Assembly: GCA_017999135.1 (NCBI GenBank)
Contig: JAGOBT010000194.1
Location: forward strand, 1-6,379
DNA length: 6,379 bases
Source of the DNA: Burkholderiaceae bacterium
GTDB taxonomy: Bacteria; Pseudomonadota; Gammaproteobacteria; Burkholderiales; Burkholderiaceae_C
Direction of reading: 5' to 3'
Shown in pieces: positions 5,262-6,379 of the stretch. The translations under genes and the position numbers were made by a program. Each line of letters starts with the position of its first letter. The stretch's first letter is position 1. The notes beneath the pieces are model-generated. The model was not told the origin of the DNA. It worked only from the letters and a program-made list of their open reading frames with translations, and made no database searches.

Positions 5262-6379
5262 CTAGCTGTTGTCGTCGGCCGCGGGGTTGCGGGAGGTCTG
5301 GCGCAGAAACAGGCGCGACACCGTCTGCGCCATCTGCTGGCGCGCTTCGCCGTCACTGGCGTGCAACTCGGCCAGCGTGCCGTGCAGCATCTTCTGGGTG
5401 AGGCCCTTGCTCAGGGCATCCAGCACCGATTCGATGTCGGCGCCCTTGGCCAGCAGCTTGCGCGCACGGGCCAGCTCGGCGGCGCGCCAGTCGTCGGCCT
5501 GGGCGCGCAGGGCCTGGATCAGCGGCACGGTGGCGCGCTGGTCCAGCCAGTGGCTGAAGCTCTGCACGCCGGCGTCGATGATGGCCTCGGCCTGGGCGAC
5601 GGCGGCCTGGCGCTTCTCGCCGGCCGACTGCACCACCGCCGACAGGTCGTCGACGGTGTAGAGGTAGACGTCGGACAGCGACGCCACCTCGGGCTCGATG
5701 TCGCGCGGCACGGCCAGGTCGACCATGAACATCGGCCGGTGGCGGCGGGCCTTCAGCGCGCTGCGCACGGCACCCAGGCCGATGATCGGCAGCGTGCTGG
5801 CGGTGCAGGACACGATGGCGTCGAATTCATGCAGCCGCGCCGGCAGGTCGGCCAGGCGCAGGCTCTCGGCGCCGAAGCGGCCGGCCAGCTTCTCGCCACG
5901 CTCGAGCGTGCGGTTGGCGATCGCCATGCCCTTGGGCGTGCGGGCGGCAAAGTGCGTGGCCACCAGCTCGATCATCTCGCCGGCGCCGACGAACAGGATG
6001 CGGATGTCGCGCAGGTCTTCGAACAGCTGCGCCGCCAGCCGCACCGAGGCAGCCGCCATGCTGATGCTGTGGGCGCCGATCTCGGTGCTGGTGCGCACGT
6101 CCTTGGCCACCGAGAAGCTGCGCTGGAACAACTGGTGCAGCGTGGTGCCCAGCGTGCCGGCGGCATCGGCTTCGCGCACCGCCTGCTTCATCTGGCCCAG
6201 GATCTGCGGCTCGCCCAGCACCATCGAATCCAGACCCGATGCCACGCGGAACGCATGGCGGGCGGCATCGCGGTGCTCCAGCACATAGGTGTGGTGGCGC
6301 AGCTGGTCGCCGGGCACGCCGCCCTGGGCAGCCAGCCAGTCGATGGCGGGGGTGACCAGCTGGGTGACCTGGGCCGGAT
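5262..6379 (-). CDS. hemA: Glutamyl-tRNA reductase, C-terminal part (5' end outside window)
   Basis: HemA reduces glutamyl-tRNA-Glu with NADPH to glutamate-1-semialdehyde, the first committed step of C5-pathway haem synthesis. The frame is open to the right edge, giving 371 residues; the family is about 420 long, so roughly 50-80 N-terminal residues, including the catalytic-Cys STCNRTE motif, lie outside. The GTG at 6317 is internal. Visible parts (fragment numbering) are [20 protein letters not shown] (about 45-64), [18 protein letters not shown], the Rossmann loop FVGAGEM (129-135), [13 protein letters not shown], the [12 protein letters not shown] segment, YTVDDL, and a C-terminal helical dimerisation domain ending NPAADDNS. 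The stop is TAG, the only visible non-TGA stop. After it the frame runs without another stop into prfA. Identification is very secure. Confidence 0.98.
   Translation of the reverse strand, partial: PAQVTQLVTPAIDWLAAQGGVPGDQLRHHTYVLEHRDAARHAFRVASGLDSMVLGEPQILGQMKQAVREADAAGTLGTTLHQLFQRSFSVAKDVRTSTEIGAHSISMAAASVRLAAQLFEDLRDIRILFVGAGEMIELVATHFAARTPKGMAIANRTLERGEKLAGRFGAESLRLADLPARLHEFDAIVSCTASTLPIIGLGAVRSALKARRHRPMFMVDLAVPRDIEPEVASLSDVYLYTVDDLSAVVQSAGEKRQAAVAQAEAIIDAGVQSFSHWLDQRATVPLIQALRAQADDWRAAELARARKLLAKGADIESVLDALSKGLTQKMLHGTLAELHASDGEARQQMAQTVSRLFLRQTSRNPAADDNS

Noticed and set aside
1..6379. Novel defence, mobile or CRISPR-like system
   Set aside because: All genes but one belong to well-known core families. 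No direct-repeat array, terminal inverted repeats, transposase, integrase or defence domain is visible.

Overview
This is an ordinary, densely packed housekeeping region from a high-GC bacterium. Third codon positions are almost always G or C, GTG starts are common, and seven of the eight visible stop codons are TGA. The gene order hemA-prfA-prmC-(extra gene)-grxD-ubiX, facing a proS-transglycosylase pair, suggests a betaproteobacterium of the order Burkholderiales, possibly the Rubrivivax/Leptothrix/Ideonella side. That placement is inferred from gene order and protein resemblance recalled from memory, not from a search. I see no rRNA, tRNA, CRISPR array, transposon or phage gene.

Layout. 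Positions 1-1613 (+ strand) hold the 3' part of proS (prolyl-tRNA synthetase) and a small secreted lytic transglycosylase, joined by an ATGA overlap. Everything from 1615 to the right edge is on the - strand. Read in the direction of transcription, it is hemA (5' end outside the window), a long hairpin with a T-run, prfA (RF1), prmC (RF1/RF2 glutamine methyltransferase), a short gap, an unrecognised secreted or outer-membrane protein, tandem hairpins with a promoter-like box, grxD (CGFS monothiol glutaredoxin) and ubiX (flavin prenyltransferase). The transglycosylase and ubiX stop codons converge with one base between them.

How the genes fit together. PrmC methylates the GGQ glutamine of the RF1 encoded just upstream, and the two genes overlap by GTGA. 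hemA starts tetrapyrrole synthesis from glutamyl-tRNA. GrxD handles Fe-S clusters. UbiX makes the prenylated FMN used by UbiD in ubiquinone synthesis. Together they form a translation-termination plus haem/Fe-S/quinone cofactor block. proS and the transglycosylase are a separate unit.

The observation most worth a second look is the hemA-prfA junction. hemA ends in TAG, the only RF1-dependent stop visible here. prfA lies in the same reading frame 27 sense codons later with no other stop between. The gap is filled by a perfect 14-bp inverted repeat followed by TTTT on the coding strand, and prfA has no Shine-Dalgarno sequence. This arrangement could let RF1 level control prfA expression through UAG readthrough. 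The regulatory model is inference; the layout is read directly from the sequence.
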